Of a stretch of DNA of 64,000 nucleotides, positions 10,709-19,841 are shown in pieces. Position 1 is the stretch's first letter, and every line of letters begins with the position of its first letter. This DNA is from Chloroflexi bacterium TSY (GTDB lineage: Bacteria > Chloroflexota > Anaerolineae > Caldilineales > Caldilineaceae), in NCBI GenBank assembly GCA_019217005.1, contig JAHBNG010000019.1, positions 95,646 to 159,645 of the forward strand, read 5' to 3'. Position numbers and translations under genes: made by a program. Under the pieces are notes generated by a model. That model worked only from the letters and a program-made list of their open reading frames with translations. It was not told the origin of the DNA and did no database searches.

Positions 10709-11170
10709 CTATCTCATAACATTTACGCCCCACTCATAGACTAAGCGCCCACCATTCCAACCACTCGCAAGCAGCAGAAACAGACCCATCAGGAGTAGTA
10801 GCGTGATCCATCGTCGATTATTGGAATCGTCCAGAAGCGGATCGTGCCCTACTCTTGTTTGAGCGCGCCGAATCCATCGCCAGTAGAGCAGTGCACCATA
10901 GACAATAGCAAGGGCGATCCCTGTTCCAATATGCCAATTTAGCAAGTGGCGATACGGAGCTTGGGGGGAGAGAGGTGCTTGGGCCAACAGCCCTGTAAAA
11001 ATGGCAACGATGCAACCGATCCACCCCGGCAACATCGTCCACCATATGAGGATACGAAATTCGTTTCGTGGGCGATTGTAGAGATAGAGTATTCCAGCAA
11101 TACTGGCAAAAAAGAGAAGCGCAATTGGAAAATGAACCGTTGCGGGATGAAGGGTCGTCAGGAAATTCAT
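10709..11170 (-). CDS. DUF2231 family membrane protein
   Basis: Integral membrane protein of 153 residues with four predicted helices. The N-terminal LHPATVHFPIALLF matches the DUF2231 signature, which resembles cytochrome-like four-helix bundles. A conserved His in the second-to-third helix (WHIGTG) could bind a cofactor, but heme binding is only a guess. No function is established. Confidence 0.82.
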   Translation of the reverse strand: MNFLTTLHPATVHFPIALLFFASIAGILYLYNRPRNEFRILIWWTMLPGWIGCIVAIFTGLLAQAPLSPQAPYRHLLNWHIGTGIALAIVYGALLYWRWIRRAQTRVGHDPLLDDSNNRRWITLLLLMGLFLLLASGWNGGRLVYEWGVNVMR

Positions 11171-11386
11171 TCAATCATTGGCGAATCAAGAATAAACAAG
11201 GGTCCAATTTGGTCGTGAAGACTTGCCGTTCAACCAATTTTTCAACTGGTACCACACAATATGCCACACGCCTATGGTTAAGGAATAAGCATTAAATAAG
11301 TTGAACATGTCATTCTCGAGTGAAACGAAGAATCTGTTCAAGTTAATTAATTCCGGTTCTTAAGCCATCGCATCTACTGAGCACTT

Positions 11387-12226
11387 CTACCGTTCAACCC
11401 ACTGATACACCCTCTTTGCGTTTTGCCAAAAGTACTTGGCCGCAGCCGCTTCGCCTTTTGCACCAAAGTAATTGCGTACAATCTTCATATTGAGGGCGTA
11501 ATCTCCAGCTCGCTCGCAAACGGGCCAATTGCTACCGTAGATAAGTCTCTCTTCCCCAAAGGCATCCCACAAAACGTCAAGTGTTGGACGATAATGCTCA
11601 ACATCATCCGGAGCAGGCTGAATGGTGCTCTGCTCGATCAGGGCGGAAACTTTCATATGGATGTTTGGTTCGGCTCCCAATCGTTTGTACTGCTCAACCC
11701 ACCTCGGTTGAATGGGGTTGCCATCAATCGACATGTGACCAATATGATCGATGACAATACGTAGGTCGGGGACGCTCTGTGCAAGTTTGATTAGCTGCGG
11801 GAAGTCGGTATCACGCAGCAGGACATCAAGTTGAAGATCAAGTTCAGCCAGCAGTCGCATATCATCTAAAAAAGATCCGCTGTGAACATCTGCAAAATAT
11901 CCGGCACCACAACGGATACCACGAAAGAGCGGGTTGACAGCGTGTTGTCGTAACTCTGACCCAAATTCAGATCGTCCTGGATCAATATGACCAACAAGTC
12001 CCACAATAGAGGAATCGTCGGTCGCCAGGTCTAAAACCCATTGATTGTCGTCCAACCAAGCACTCGCTTCGACAACGACTGTGCCTGTCACGCCTTCCGG
12101 TTCGGCGGCCGCCTTCCAATGTTCAGGTAAAACAGTACGGTAAAGCAATTCATTGTCGGCAGGCGGCCACGGAACGCCTTCCGGCCTCGACGGATCATAA
12201 AAGTGAGTGTGGGTATCAATAATCAT
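11387..12226 (-). CDS. Amidohydrolase family TIM-barrel protein (COG3618-like)
   Basis: Metal-dependent hydrolase of the amidohydrolase-2 group, 279 residues. Seen: N-terminal IIDTHTHFYDPSRP with HxH metal ligands, IVIDHIGHM in the middle with a further His, and GEERLIYGSNWPVC near the end with the catalytic Asp/Asn region. Relatives hydrolyse sugar lactones (L-fuconolactone, L-rhamnono-lactone) or dicarboxylates. The substrate cannot be fixed here. It stands alone between DUF2231 and Uma2. Confidence 0.85.
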   Translation of the reverse strand: MIIDTHTHFYDPSRPEGVPWPPADNELLYRTVLPEHWKAAAEPEGVTGTVVVEASAWLDDNQWVLDLATDDSSIVGLVGHIDPGRSEFGSELRQHAVNPLFRGIRCGAGYFADVHSGSFLDDMRLLAELDLQLDVLLRDTDFPQLIKLAQSVPDLRIVIDHIGHMSIDGNPIQPRWVEQYKRLGAEPNIHMKVSALIEQSTIQPAPDDVEHYRPTLDVLWDAFGEERLIYGSNWPVCERAGDYALNMKIVRNYFGAKGEAAAAKYFWQNAKRVYQWVER

Positions 12227-12329
12227 AGGAAATCACTCATCTCCCAAATGTGTGTAAATCACCGATTCTAGTCAGAGAAATTTTCCTGGTCGTATTTTTG
12301 GTAGATGAGCCAAGAAAATGAGATATCCT

Positions 12330-12896
12330 TTACCATTCATCCTCATCAAAAAGAAGATCGACTAACATTGTCCACCCAGGAACTGCGGGTTCCGCTTCGG
12401 CAACTTCTCCCCGGCGATAAGTTGTAGAAGTGGATGGCTCGCTGGCACGATAGACATGCACAACCTCTTCGATGGGATCGACGTCCCACACAACGAGCGT
12501 ACCTGTCGAAAAATAATCGGCTCGCTTTTGCCTCATTTTTTGCTCAGCTTGCGGACCATAGTCACCTTCGCTACGGACTTCGGCAGCAAATATCGGTGCT
12601 CCCTCAAAGAATCCCATGCCAGGCGAGGCTCCGACATAAAATGCCGCGTCTGGACTAAATGACTCTCGATGAGGCAGATTGACGCGAAACCCTTTGTTGT
12701 CTCCAACCGCACGGCCATATTTCTTTTCTTTGCTATACAGACGCAGTGACACAAAAATTTCATCACCGACAAATCCCGGCAAGGCTCCAGTTGGTGACAT
12801 CAGTACAATTTCTCCATCGATGATTTCTGCTTTTGAGTCTATTTTGGATAGTGCATCAATCAAAGTTTCGGATGTAGCTGATGTGGCTAGTGTCAT
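12330..12896 (-). CDS. Uma2 family (DUF820) endonuclease-like protein
   Basis: 188-residue member of the PD-(D/E)XK-like Uma2 family, abundant in cyanobacteria and Chloroflexota. Seen: EIIDGEIVLMSPTG, FSPDAAFYVG, IFAAEVRSEGDYG and MRQKRADYFSTGTLVVWDVDP, the usual order of D, E-x-x-S and Lys/Arg core residues. Nuclease activity is predicted from the fold; the biological role is unknown. Confidence 0.88.
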   Translation of the reverse strand: MTLATSATSETLIDALSKIDSKAEIIDGEIVLMSPTGALPGFVGDEIFVSLRLYSKEKKYGRAVGDNKGFRVNLPHRESFSPDAAFYVGASPGMGFFEGAPIFAAEVRSEGDYGPQAEQKMRQKRADYFSTGTLVVWDVDPIEEVVHVYRASEPSTSTTYRRGEVAEAEPAVPGWTMLVDLLFDEDEW

Positions 12897-13084
12897 ATTC
12901 TAATCCTAACGAGGTTCTGACTCAGACCGACAGCGAAATGCAGCACAGGTTTACGTAGGTCATTTTTTATTATACTCTATGCGAAATATCCAATTCAATT
13001 ATAAGTGCAACTATGCGTGTCTTTCACTTTGGGGGCGAGAATCAGCTTGCCCAGGCGAAAAGTTAAATTCACCCTGTAACTAGG

Positions 13085-13162
13085 GAGTGTGTCCCAAAGT
13101 GTGTAAATGGGGCGATTCTCTGACTGAACAGTGTTGATTTACACACTTTGTGGTACACACTC
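13085..13162. repeat. R4 palindromic repeat, copy 3
   Basis: GAGTGTGTCCCAAAGTGTG at the left end and CACTTTGTGGTACACACTC at the right end, 78 bases. It sits immediately downstream of the M1 peptidase stop (five bases), so the hairpin may form part of that transcript's 3' end. Confidence 0.8.
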
Positions 13163-13166
13163 GTGA

Positions 13167-14834
13167 CTATTGTGATGATTGCACTGTTGTTGGATTTTTG
13201 ACCCACTCACGAAATAATTCGTCCACCATCTCGTTGTCAAGCTGCTGGGTAGCCGAAATCCAATCCGATGTACTGACAATCTGATAACGATAATGATTTA
13301 AATAATCTTGGAGAAATTTCGTAAACTGTCGGTCACCCAATATCTCACGCACTTGATCATAAAATAGAGCACCTTTGCTATAAATGATTGTTTCATATGC
13401 TCCATTGCTATAGAAATCCATAACAGGTTGGTCGATGGCAAGAGACCTATTTTGTAATTGATTGACACGATTCTGCCAGCGGGATGCTTGCATTCGAGAG
13501 GCCGTTGTGTCTCCGTAAAGTGCTTCTACATAGAGTTTGATCGAATATTCCGCCAGTGCTTCATCTAGCCAGGGTGAATTGACCGGATCGTTATGCACAA
13601 TCTGATACCACCATTGGTGTGCAACTTCATGCGCAATGAGAGATTCTAATGAATTGCGGAAACGAAAATAGACCTCAACACCCAACAAACTGACATTTGT
13701 GTATTCCATTCCGCGGAAATTCAAAGGGGCTGGGGCGATCCGTAAATCACGATATGGATATTCTCCAAAGCGATCGTTATAGATACGAAGCGATGCAACT
13801 GCATGGGTCAGTGCGGCGTGCCCCGCTGCGTCATGACCTGGTAGCCAATAGCTTGTCACACGTGTTCCATTGGTTTCGGTATAGACCGAGCCAAACTGCG
13901 GACTTGTATGAAGTAGAAACTCGCGTGCTGGACCCGTGACCCAGATGTGTTGTGTTTGAGTGTCGTTCACCTCTGTTTCAGTGATCAACGTTCCACTCGT
14001 CACTGGAATCTGGTCCGACGGAAGCGTAGCTGTTACGACAAAAAGAGAAATATTATTAAATGCTGCATCGCCTCGTACATTTCCATTCTCTGTCCACCAT
14101 TCTCCCAAACCAAAGCGGGCTGTTGGATCATAAACCGCCAATGAGGGATAAAATAATGGTAAACTGATGATTTGTTGACTCTCACCAAATAGAGCATAGA
14201 TACTGGAAAGATCTTGCCACTTTGGAATTTCAAGCTTCCAACGTAGATGAACTTGTTCTATTTGCCCTGGGCGTAACGGCTTTGGCAAGCTAACGCGCAA
14301 GGCCGTTTTGTCTGTGCCTGGCTGATAAACAAAACTGGTGGGACGCTCGTCAACCGAAGCACTCCGGATTGTCATGAAGCCACCATATTGATCTAACATT
14401 GGATAGAGGCGGAAGATAAGGTGATTCCAAAGATGAGGACTGTTGTTGGGTACAGAAATTTGTGCTTCGCCATGTAAGACATTTTCGGTTGGGACAAGCG
14501 TTACACTGATCTTATAGATCAATACCGGTCCAAGTTGATCTAGGTCCGTTTGAAACTTGGGTTTCATTGCGGGACGAAATGTCGAATAGGGATCCGCTGG
14601 CGATGAAGAGGATGAACAACTGGCCAGTAGCAGTAGGCTGCCTAACAGGGCTCCCCCAATAACAGTCGCCAATATCGTATGTGAGAATTGAGGGGATAGC
14701 CACCCTAAAAAGTTCTCCCATCTGCTTCGCAGCAAAGAGACGAAACAAAATCTTTGTGGAAGCCGATGGAAAAATTCCTGAGCTCTGATGAAATTGTCGT
14801 AGGCAAAAGTTCGGGAATGGATCAACACAGGCAC
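13167..14834 (-). CDS. M1-family metallopeptidase lipoprotein
   Basis: Predicted extracytoplasmic zinc aminopeptidase, 555 residues. After a long basic N-terminus, a hydrophobic stretch ends in LLASC (Cys 73), a lipobox. The peptidase core shows GMEYTN (about 375, the GAMEN-like exopeptidase loop), HEVAHQWW (402-409, zinc ligands H402 and H406) and DEALAEYS with the third ligand E425. Members of this Chloroflexota group often lack the full C-terminal aminopeptidase domains, as here. The substrate is unknown. Confidence 0.88.
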   Translation of the reverse strand: MPVLIHSRTFAYDNFIRAQEFFHRLPQRFCFVSLLRSRWENFLGWLSPQFSHTILATVIGGALLGSLLLLASCSSSSSPADPYSTFRPAMKPKFQTDLDQLGPVLIYKISVTLVPTENVLHGEAQISVPNNSPHLWNHLIFRLYPMLDQYGGFMTIRSASVDERPTSFVYQPGTDKTALRVSLPKPLRPGQIEQVHLRWKLEIPKWQDLSSIYALFGESQQIISLPLFYPSLAVYDPTARFGLGEWWTENGNVRGDAAFNNISLFVVTATLPSDQIPVTSGTLITETEVNDTQTQHIWVTGPAREFLLHTSPQFGSVYTETNGTRVTSYWLPGHDAAGHAALTHAVASLRIYNDRFGEYPYRDLRIAPAPLNFRGMEYTNVSLLGVEVYFRFRNSLESLIAHEVAHQWWYQIVHNDPVNSPWLDEALAEYSIKLYVEALYGDTTASRMQASRWQNRVNQLQNRSLAIDQPVMDFYSNGAYETIIYSKGALFYDQVREILGDRQFTKFLQDYLNHYRYQIVSTSDWISATQQLDNEMVDELFREWVKNPTTVQSSQ

Positions 14835-15152
14835 TTTACCGATAAAAGGTCAGCAGTTACTGATGGTTCTTGATGAGAAGCACCATCATATAGAAGTGGC
14901 TCAGTATAGCATACATTCATGTAGATTCAGGAATGCAAAAGGATTGCATTTAGCAACCTGTCACTCGATTTTTGTTCAGTCAGCAGGAAGTTGGTAGGCG
15001 CGATAAAATGTTCAGTTTGTCCAAGTCCTTATCAGATGATATAAGGATGGTCATTTCACTATAAATGCGGTATAGTTAAAGGAATCGTTTATCAACGTTG
15101 GCTAAAGGCTTGTCTATTCCAATTTTGCGTGGACAGATATTCCTTATAGAGA

Positions 15153-15235
15153 AGTCACTTAAACTCCGCACTTTCGCAGCATTTTTTGCTCTGGCAGAAT
15201 TGCGGACGAAAGTACGAAGTTTAAATAATGTGACT
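15153..15235. repeat. Palindromic repeat with AGTCAC ends
   Basis: 83 bases. The left arm AGTCACTTAAACTCCGCAC and the complement of the right arm, which begins AGTCACATTATTTAAACTTC, pair imperfectly; ACTTTCG is shared by both arms. It looks like a decayed miniature transposon. I see only this copy. Confidence 0.55.
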
Positions 15236-15242
15236 AGGAATC

Positions 15243-15321
15243 GTTGACATTTGACAGCCCTCTCGAGAGAAAGTGTCTCTCAACGCGACCAACGCTCTGA
15301 GGACGCACGCTAAATGTCAAC
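15243..15321. repeat. Palindromic repeat with GTTGACATTT ends
   Basis: 79 bases bounded by GTTGACATTTGACA and its near complement CGCTAAATGTCAAC. It lies eight bases after the previous palindrome. Single copy in this window. Confidence 0.5.
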
Positions 15322-15527
15322 AGAACCTATTAGAGAGCAAGGTCTTACCTCACTTTTGTGAAGATACGATGAACGCGTCTAAATTTTCATGCAACATTAA
15401 GGTTTGCAGTATAAGATATGAAATTTAATTCTTTGCTCACATTGAAAATACTCTAAGCAATGCGACTTTTGCCCGAAAAGTGTAATATAGATTAGACGGA
15501 ATTGTACAAACGCAATCTTTATTTCTA

Positions 15528-15911
15528 CTTTACTTTCTGGTAAAGGCTTGAGTGACAAAGGGCAAACCGAAAGGGGCGGAAAAAAGAATCCACCCTGAAA
15601 AAACGGGATAAAATGTAAAAATAGTGCTCGGCTAGTTTAAGCAGCGGCATTGAGGCGGCGATGAGCGAGAACGCCTTTAGGTAAATGGTGTGAAACCGAG
15701 GCCTTTTTCCGAAAGTCAGGGTCGAGTTGGTCGGGAGTTGGAAAAAGAGCACTCGAGAGAACGCGGCGCAGCCTGCCGGGAGTGGCTTGAGGCTCTCGAT
15801 CCCAGTAGCCAGTCGGTATGGGAGGAAGAGAAGCAGCTAAATGGGAAAGAAGATTGCCAGCCAGCAGCCCCAGTTCAGGTAAGCGGAAGCAAGCCTCATC
15901 GGCATGAACAA
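15528..15911 (-). mobile_element. IS4-type element, terminal fragment
   Basis: The transposase-C-terminal end of the IS4-type element found complete at 30.2, 35.5, 52.3 and 62.3 kb. It begins with the end CTTTACTTTCTGGTAAA and loses identity after GGCATGAACAA at 15911. It codes the last part of the transposase (HRRLNAAA end). The other end is absent, so it is an immobile relic upstream of moxR. Confidence 0.85.
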
Positions 15912-15967
15912 TTGGTTTGGATAATTTATAGACAAGTCTACTTCCACAACAAATATGGGATAATCAC

Positions 15968-16921
15968 ATGCAAATTGTGCAATCTTTTGGCGAGAAGGTC
16001 TTGGAAAATGTTCAAAAAGTAATCGTCGGGAAAGATCGAGAAATTCGCCTTACGCTGTTGGCCTTACTTTGTGAAGGACATTTGTTGATTGAAGATGTAC
16101 CGGGCGTTGGCAAAACGATGCTTGCACGTGCGATTGCCAAAAGCATCGGTTGTACGTTTCGACGTATTCAGTTTACACCGGATATGTTGCCTAGCGATGT
16201 GACAGGTGTTAGTATTTTTAATCAAAAGACGATGGAATTCGAATTTCGACCTGGCCCAATTATGGCCCAACTTGTTCTGACGGATGAGATCAATCGCGCA
16301 ACGCCAAAAACGCAATCGGCTCTTCTTGAAGCAATGGAAGAACGTCAAGTGACAGTCGATGGCGTGACATATGAAATCGCGCGTCCCTTTTTGGTGTTGG
16401 CAACTCAGAATCCCATTGAATATGAAGGAACTTTTCCGTTACCCGAGGCCCAAGTCGACCGTTTTATGTTGCGCATTCAACTTGGTTATCCAAACAAAGC
16501 GCAAGAAATTGATGTGCTTGGTCGCCAAGCCGCCCGCCATCCTATCGAAGATCTAAATCAAGTGGTCTCCGTAGAAGAATTGCTCCAAGCGCAACAAGCT
16601 GTACGCGAGATCTATGTGGATGAACTAGTCAAAGAATATATTGTAGAAGTTGTCACTGCAACTCGCAATCATCCAGATATATATTTAGGGGCCAGTCCAC
16701 GAGGTAGTCTGGCAATTTTCATGGTCACCAGAGCATGGGCTGCGCTACAAGGTCGTGACTTCGTCCTGCCTGACGACGTTAAGCTTTTGGCAGAGCCGAC
16801 GTTGGCACATCGCCTACTCATTAGTCCATCTGCGCGTATTAAGAATGTAACAGCGCATCAAATTATTGAAGATACACTACGACATACACCTGTTCCAGGT
16901 GCACGTGTTAAAGCAAGATAG
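15968..16921 (+). CDS. MoxR family AAA+ ATPase
   Basis: 317-residue AAA+ ATPase of the MoxR/RavA group, chaperone-like factor for assembly or metal loading of partner proteins. Seen: Walker A in [26 protein letters not shown], Walker [11 protein letters not shown], the sensor region [25 protein letters not shown], and the C-terminal lid with ASPRGS. The downstream DUF58 gene is its usual partner, although a composite repeat now separates them by about 200 bases. An IS4-type relic lies directly upstream. Confidence 0.93.
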   Translation: MQIVQSFGEKVLENVQKVIVGKDREIRLTLLALLCEGHLLIEDVPGVGKTMLARAIAKSIGCTFRRIQFTPDMLPSDVTGVSIFNQKTMEFEFRPGPIMAQLVLTDEINRATPKTQSALLEAMEERQVTVDGVTYEIARPFLVLATQNPIEYEGTFPLPEAQVDRFMLRIQLGYPNKAQEIDVLGRQAARHPIEDLNQVVSVEELLQAQQAVREIYVDELVKEYIVEVVTATRNHPDIYLGASPRGSLAIFMVTRAWAALQGRDFVLPDDVKLLAEPTLAHRLLISPSARIKNVTAHQIIEDTLRHTPVPGARVKAR

Positions 16922-16941
16922 TTTTTAGAATCGAGTTTTGC

Positions 16942-17103
16942 GAGTGTGTACCACAAAGTGTGTAAATGAAGCAGGTTCTCTGACTAAGAACCTATCCGAA
17001 AAGTGGTTGTGAGTTCGACCGGTATCTCGAGCGAGATTACATCGTCACAGAACTTTTCGGATAAGCACTAAGTGCTCTCCATTTACACACTTTGGGAGAC
17101 ACT
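16942..17103. repeat. R4 palindromic repeat, copy 4, split by a 78-bp hairpin element
   Basis: Inverse orientation to the other copies: it begins GAGTGTGTACCACAAAGTG and ends CACTTTGGGAGACACTG. A second palindrome (16989-17066) with TATCCGAAAAGT arms lies inside it, flanked by the direct repeat ACTAAG (16983-16988 and 17067-17072). This is a clear nested insertion between moxR and the DUF58 gene. Confidence 0.78.
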
Positions 17104-17129
17104 GCCAGTTTTTCTTGCAAAGTTGGTTT

Positions 17130-18467
17130 ATGCGTTCGAACTCAGGACTCAGAACTACCTACATGTCTTCGCGCCTCCTCTTTTTGATAGCATCTATTGT
17201 TCTTGCTTGGATCCTTGCCGTTAATAGCGGCAACAATCTAGACTATAGCCTTTCATATCTGAGCACTGCCCTATTGGCTTTGAGTTGGTTTTGGTCACGT
17301 ACAAGCATGCGCAACGTTAATTTACGTCGACTAACAAGAACCCAGCGTAGCCAGGTAGGTCAGTATGCCGAAGAGACGTTTGAAGTCAATAATCGTGGAT
17401 TCCTGCCAAAATTGTGGCTGGAAATCGAAGATTATTCACGATTACCGTGGCATCGTGCCAGTCGCGTTATTAGTAGCTTGCCACGAAACACGAGTGAGCG
17501 TTGGCAGATTCGTACGCCCTGCACTCAACGTGGTCGTTTTCGACTCGGACCCATGACCTTACGTAGTGGCGATCCGTTGGGGATTTTCAATGAGGAGCAG
17601 GAGCTCAAAGAGACGGGCTTCATCGTTGTCTATCCCCTAGTGGTTGAATTAACTACCTTTGAGCCATCCATATCAGATTTGTCCGGTGGCGAAGCGCGTC
17701 GACAGCGAACCTATCAAATTACGCCCAACGTTGCCACTGTCCGTGACTATGCCCCAGGCGACAGTCTGAATCGCATTCATTGGCCGACCACTGCTCGTGC
17801 ACGACGTTTGATGACAAAAGAGTTTGAACTCGATCCCACCGCAGATGTCTGGATCTATCTTGATCTTTACCATGATGCCCATGTTGCAATGCCTTGGGTA
17901 CAACAGATGCCGGAAATGGGGTTATTCGCCCTCAGCAGTCAGCGAAACAATGGACGTCAAAAACAATTCGACCTGCCACCAAATAGTGCAGAATATGTGA
18001 TTAGTGTTGCGGCCAGTTTGGCTCGCTATTTTCTCATCCGTGATAGAGCAGTGGGCTTAAGTAGCTATGGTGGAACAAGGGAGTATATTCAGACAGATCG
18101 TGGAGAACGTCAGCTAAGCAAAATTCTGGAAGCATTGGCCGTGGTTGAGCCGAGCGGATTTTTGCCTTTTGCTCACCTAATCGCCACGGATAGTGTTCGA
18201 TTAAATCGCAACGATACGATATTGGCTATCAGTTCTGATCCCAATCCCGAATGGGTTCTTGCTCTACAAGACTCGCAGCGCCGTGGCGTCAATAGCGTTG
18301 CCGTCGTGGTAGATGGAAACACATTTGGGCATCAGTTAGATTATCAACCGATGCTGACCAAGTTGGAAGCGTCTCGCATTCCCTTCTATCGAATTGATCG
18401 CGATACCCCATTGGATGATGCGTTGAGCCAGGCTGCTACTGCAGCAGACTTTGAGAGCTTTGATTAA
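17130..18467 (+). CDS. DUF58 domain protein, MoxR partner
   Basis: About 445 residues: two hydrophobic helices at the N-terminus, then a region with a beta-rich domain, then the DUF58 signature TYQITPNVATVRDYAPGDSLNRIHWPTTAR with the RxYxxGD-type core, followed by a vWA-like region. DUF58 proteins act with MoxR ATPases at the membrane. The start is unsure: a TTG at 17115, ATG at 17130 and ATG at 17163 (MSSRLLF, best fit to the hydrophobic start) are all in frame, and none has a clear Shine-Dalgarno. The stop overlaps that of the convergent rph by four bases. Confidence 0.88.
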   Translation: MRSNSGLRTTYMSSRLLFLIASIVLAWILAVNSGNNLDYSLSYLSTALLALSWFWSRTSMRNVNLRRLTRTQRSQVGQYAEETFEVNNRGFLPKLWLEIEDYSRLPWHRASRVISSLPRNTSERWQIRTPCTQRGRFRLGPMTLRSGDPLGIFNEEQELKETGFIVVYPLVVELTTFEPSISDLSGGEARRQRTYQITPNVATVRDYAPGDSLNRIHWPTTARARRLMTKEFELDPTADVWIYLDLYHDAHVAMPWVQQMPEMGLFALSSQRNNGRQKQFDLPPNSAEYVISVAASLARYFLIRDRAVGLSSYGGTREYIQTDRGERQLSKILEALAVVEPSGFLPFAHLIATDSVRLNRNDTILAISSDPNPEWVLALQDSQRRGVNSVAVVVDGNTFGHQLDYQPMLTKLEASRIPFYRIDRDTPLDDALSQAATAADFESFD

Positions 18468-19189
18468 ATTGAAGCATTTTTCAAGGCTTCTTGTTGCATT
18501 TTAAGCAGATCTTTGATGCCCATTTCCGCGAGAAGCAACATAGCATTCAGTGCACCACGACTAAAGGGTTCACCTTCAGCTGTTCCCTGAACTTCCACAA
18601 AACGCCCATCAGCCGTCATCACAACGTTAAAATCAACTTCGGCACCCATATCTTGTTGATAGTCTAGATCTAAATAAGCTTTCCCATTCAAGATACCCAC
18701 ACTGATGGCGGCTACGGCTTGTTGTATGACACCGGGTTTCACACGACCATGCTTTTCCAAACGCTTTATGGCTAGAGCAAGCGCAACATATCCTCCTGTA
18801 ATCGATGCCGTTCTTGTCCCTCCATCTGCCTGAATCACATCACAATCAACAATGATCTGACGATCACCGAGCTTATACAGGTCGACGACACCGCGCAAGC
18901 TGCGGGCAATTAATCGTTGAATCTCTTGTGTGCGGCCTTTCGGGTGCATCTGTTCGCGCCTGTTGCGTTCTTTCGTGCTGCGCGGCAACATGGCATACTC
19001 TGCCGTAACCCAACCATGTCGCTCCTTCGAATAACGTAACCAGGGTGGCACGGAGTTTTCGACAGTCGCATTACAGAGGACGCGCGTATTACCCATGCTA
19101 ATCAGCACCGATCCTTCAGGATAACGGACATAATCCAGTTCAAAATGAACTGGACGTAATTCATCTGCTTCACGTTTTGCCGCACTCAT
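18464..19189 (-). CDS. rph: Ribonuclease PH
   Basis: Phosphorolytic 3'-5' exoribonuclease trimming tRNA 3' ends, 241 residues, standard length. Seen: GSVLISMGNTRVLCNATVE, WVTAEYAMLPRSTKERNRRE with the phosphate-binding Arg region, GRTQEIQRLIARSLR, CDVIQADGGTRTASITGGYVAL and the C-terminal EVQGTAEGEPFSR. It ends convergently on DUF58 with overlapping stop codons. Confidence 0.96.
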   Translation of the reverse strand: MSAAKREADELRPVHFELDYVRYPEGSVLISMGNTRVLCNATVENSVPPWLRYSKERHGWVTAEYAMLPRSTKERNRREQMHPKGRTQEIQRLIARSLRGVVDLYKLGDRQIIVDCDVIQADGGTRTASITGGYVALALAIKRLEKHGRVKPGVIQQAVAAISVGILNGKAYLDLDYQQDMGAEVDFNVVMTADGRFVEVQGTAEGEPFSRGALNAMLLLAEMGIKDLLKMQQEALKNASI

Positions 19190-19278
19190 ATTTTAGCTCT
19201 TAAGTGATCGAGTTCGACCAAAATTTTGTGTAATTGTAGCGGGCAGACTGATAGTGGACACTGCAGAACCCTTGACCA

Positions 19279-19342
19279 CATTCCGGGAATGGACCAGAAA
19301 TAGTTTGTCGGGCAGATCAGATCTTGGTCTATTCCCGGAATG
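19279..19342. repeat. Hairpin with CATTCCGGGAAT arms
   Basis: 64 bases: arms CATTCCGGGAATGGACCA and TGGTCTATTCCCGGAATG pair over 18 bases with one mismatch. It lies upstream of rph and downstream of the tRNA. It could be a miniature element or a regulatory hairpin; I cannot separate these. Confidence 0.5.
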
Positions 19343-19398
19343 CTTGTTGTCTACCATCTTCTTGTCCAGCACAAAAATTTTGTTGAATCTTTATAAAA

Positions 19399-19431
19399 GA
19401 AAAACCCCTCTCTGTTCTAGAGGGGTTTTTC
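19399..19431 (-). terminator. Rho-independent terminator after tRNA-Ala
   Basis: Stem AAAAACCCCTCT / AGAGGGGTTTTT with a short loop and a T-tract when read on the minus strand, just past the 3' end of the tRNA gene. It is symmetric and could also stop plus-strand transcripts. Confidence 0.8.
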
Positions 19432-19441
19432 AAAAAATTAG

Positions 19442-19514
<73 letters not shown>

Positions 19515-19629
19515 AAACTGGCGAACCTCTGCCCTAATTGTATCTAATTTTAAAAAGCTGTCAAATCAAATGATAACTAATTCAGACTTTCTCATTTGAT
19601 TGAGCTTAAGTATGCTCATTAGACCGCAA

Positions 19630-19662
19630 CGCAGAGTCGCCATGCGTGGCGACTCCACTGCG
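19630..19662. repeat. GC-rich hairpin in intergenic region
   Basis: Near-perfect stem with GAGTCGCCA and TGGCGACTC arms around a TGCG loop. Together with an AT-rich palindrome it fills the 327 bases between tRNA-Ala and the aminotransferase. No T-tract. Confidence 0.5.
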
Positions 19663-19691
19663 ATCTACCGATACTGTATGCTGGCACAAAA

Positions 19692-19742
19692 GAAAATAAA
19701 TTTGACTCTGTTTGGTCAGATAAGGCAGTCGAATTTATTTTC
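19692..19742. repeat. AT-rich palindrome upstream of aminotransferase
   Basis: Arms GAAAATAAATTTGACT and AGTCGAATTTATTTTC, 16 bases each with one mismatch, 19-base loop. The sequence after it (CATCTATGAGCGAGTGCGG) recurs in variant form near 40.19 kb, so this is a dispersed intergenic repeat. Confidence 0.5.
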
Positions 19743-19841
19743 ATCTATGAGCGAGTGCGGTATATAATGTGGAAAATCGTTCTCTCTATCTCAGTGGCGC
19801 AACTCCCCATCAATAGGTCTGAAAGGCTCACAAAATCACAA

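Larger units (their letters stand above)
14835..15527. other. Intergenic region with two palindromic repeats, no genes seen
   Basis: About 690 bases between the M1 peptidase start and the IS4-type remnant. No coding frame I trust. It contains two inverted-repeat units, described separately at 15153-15235 and 15243-15321. Confidence 0.6.
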
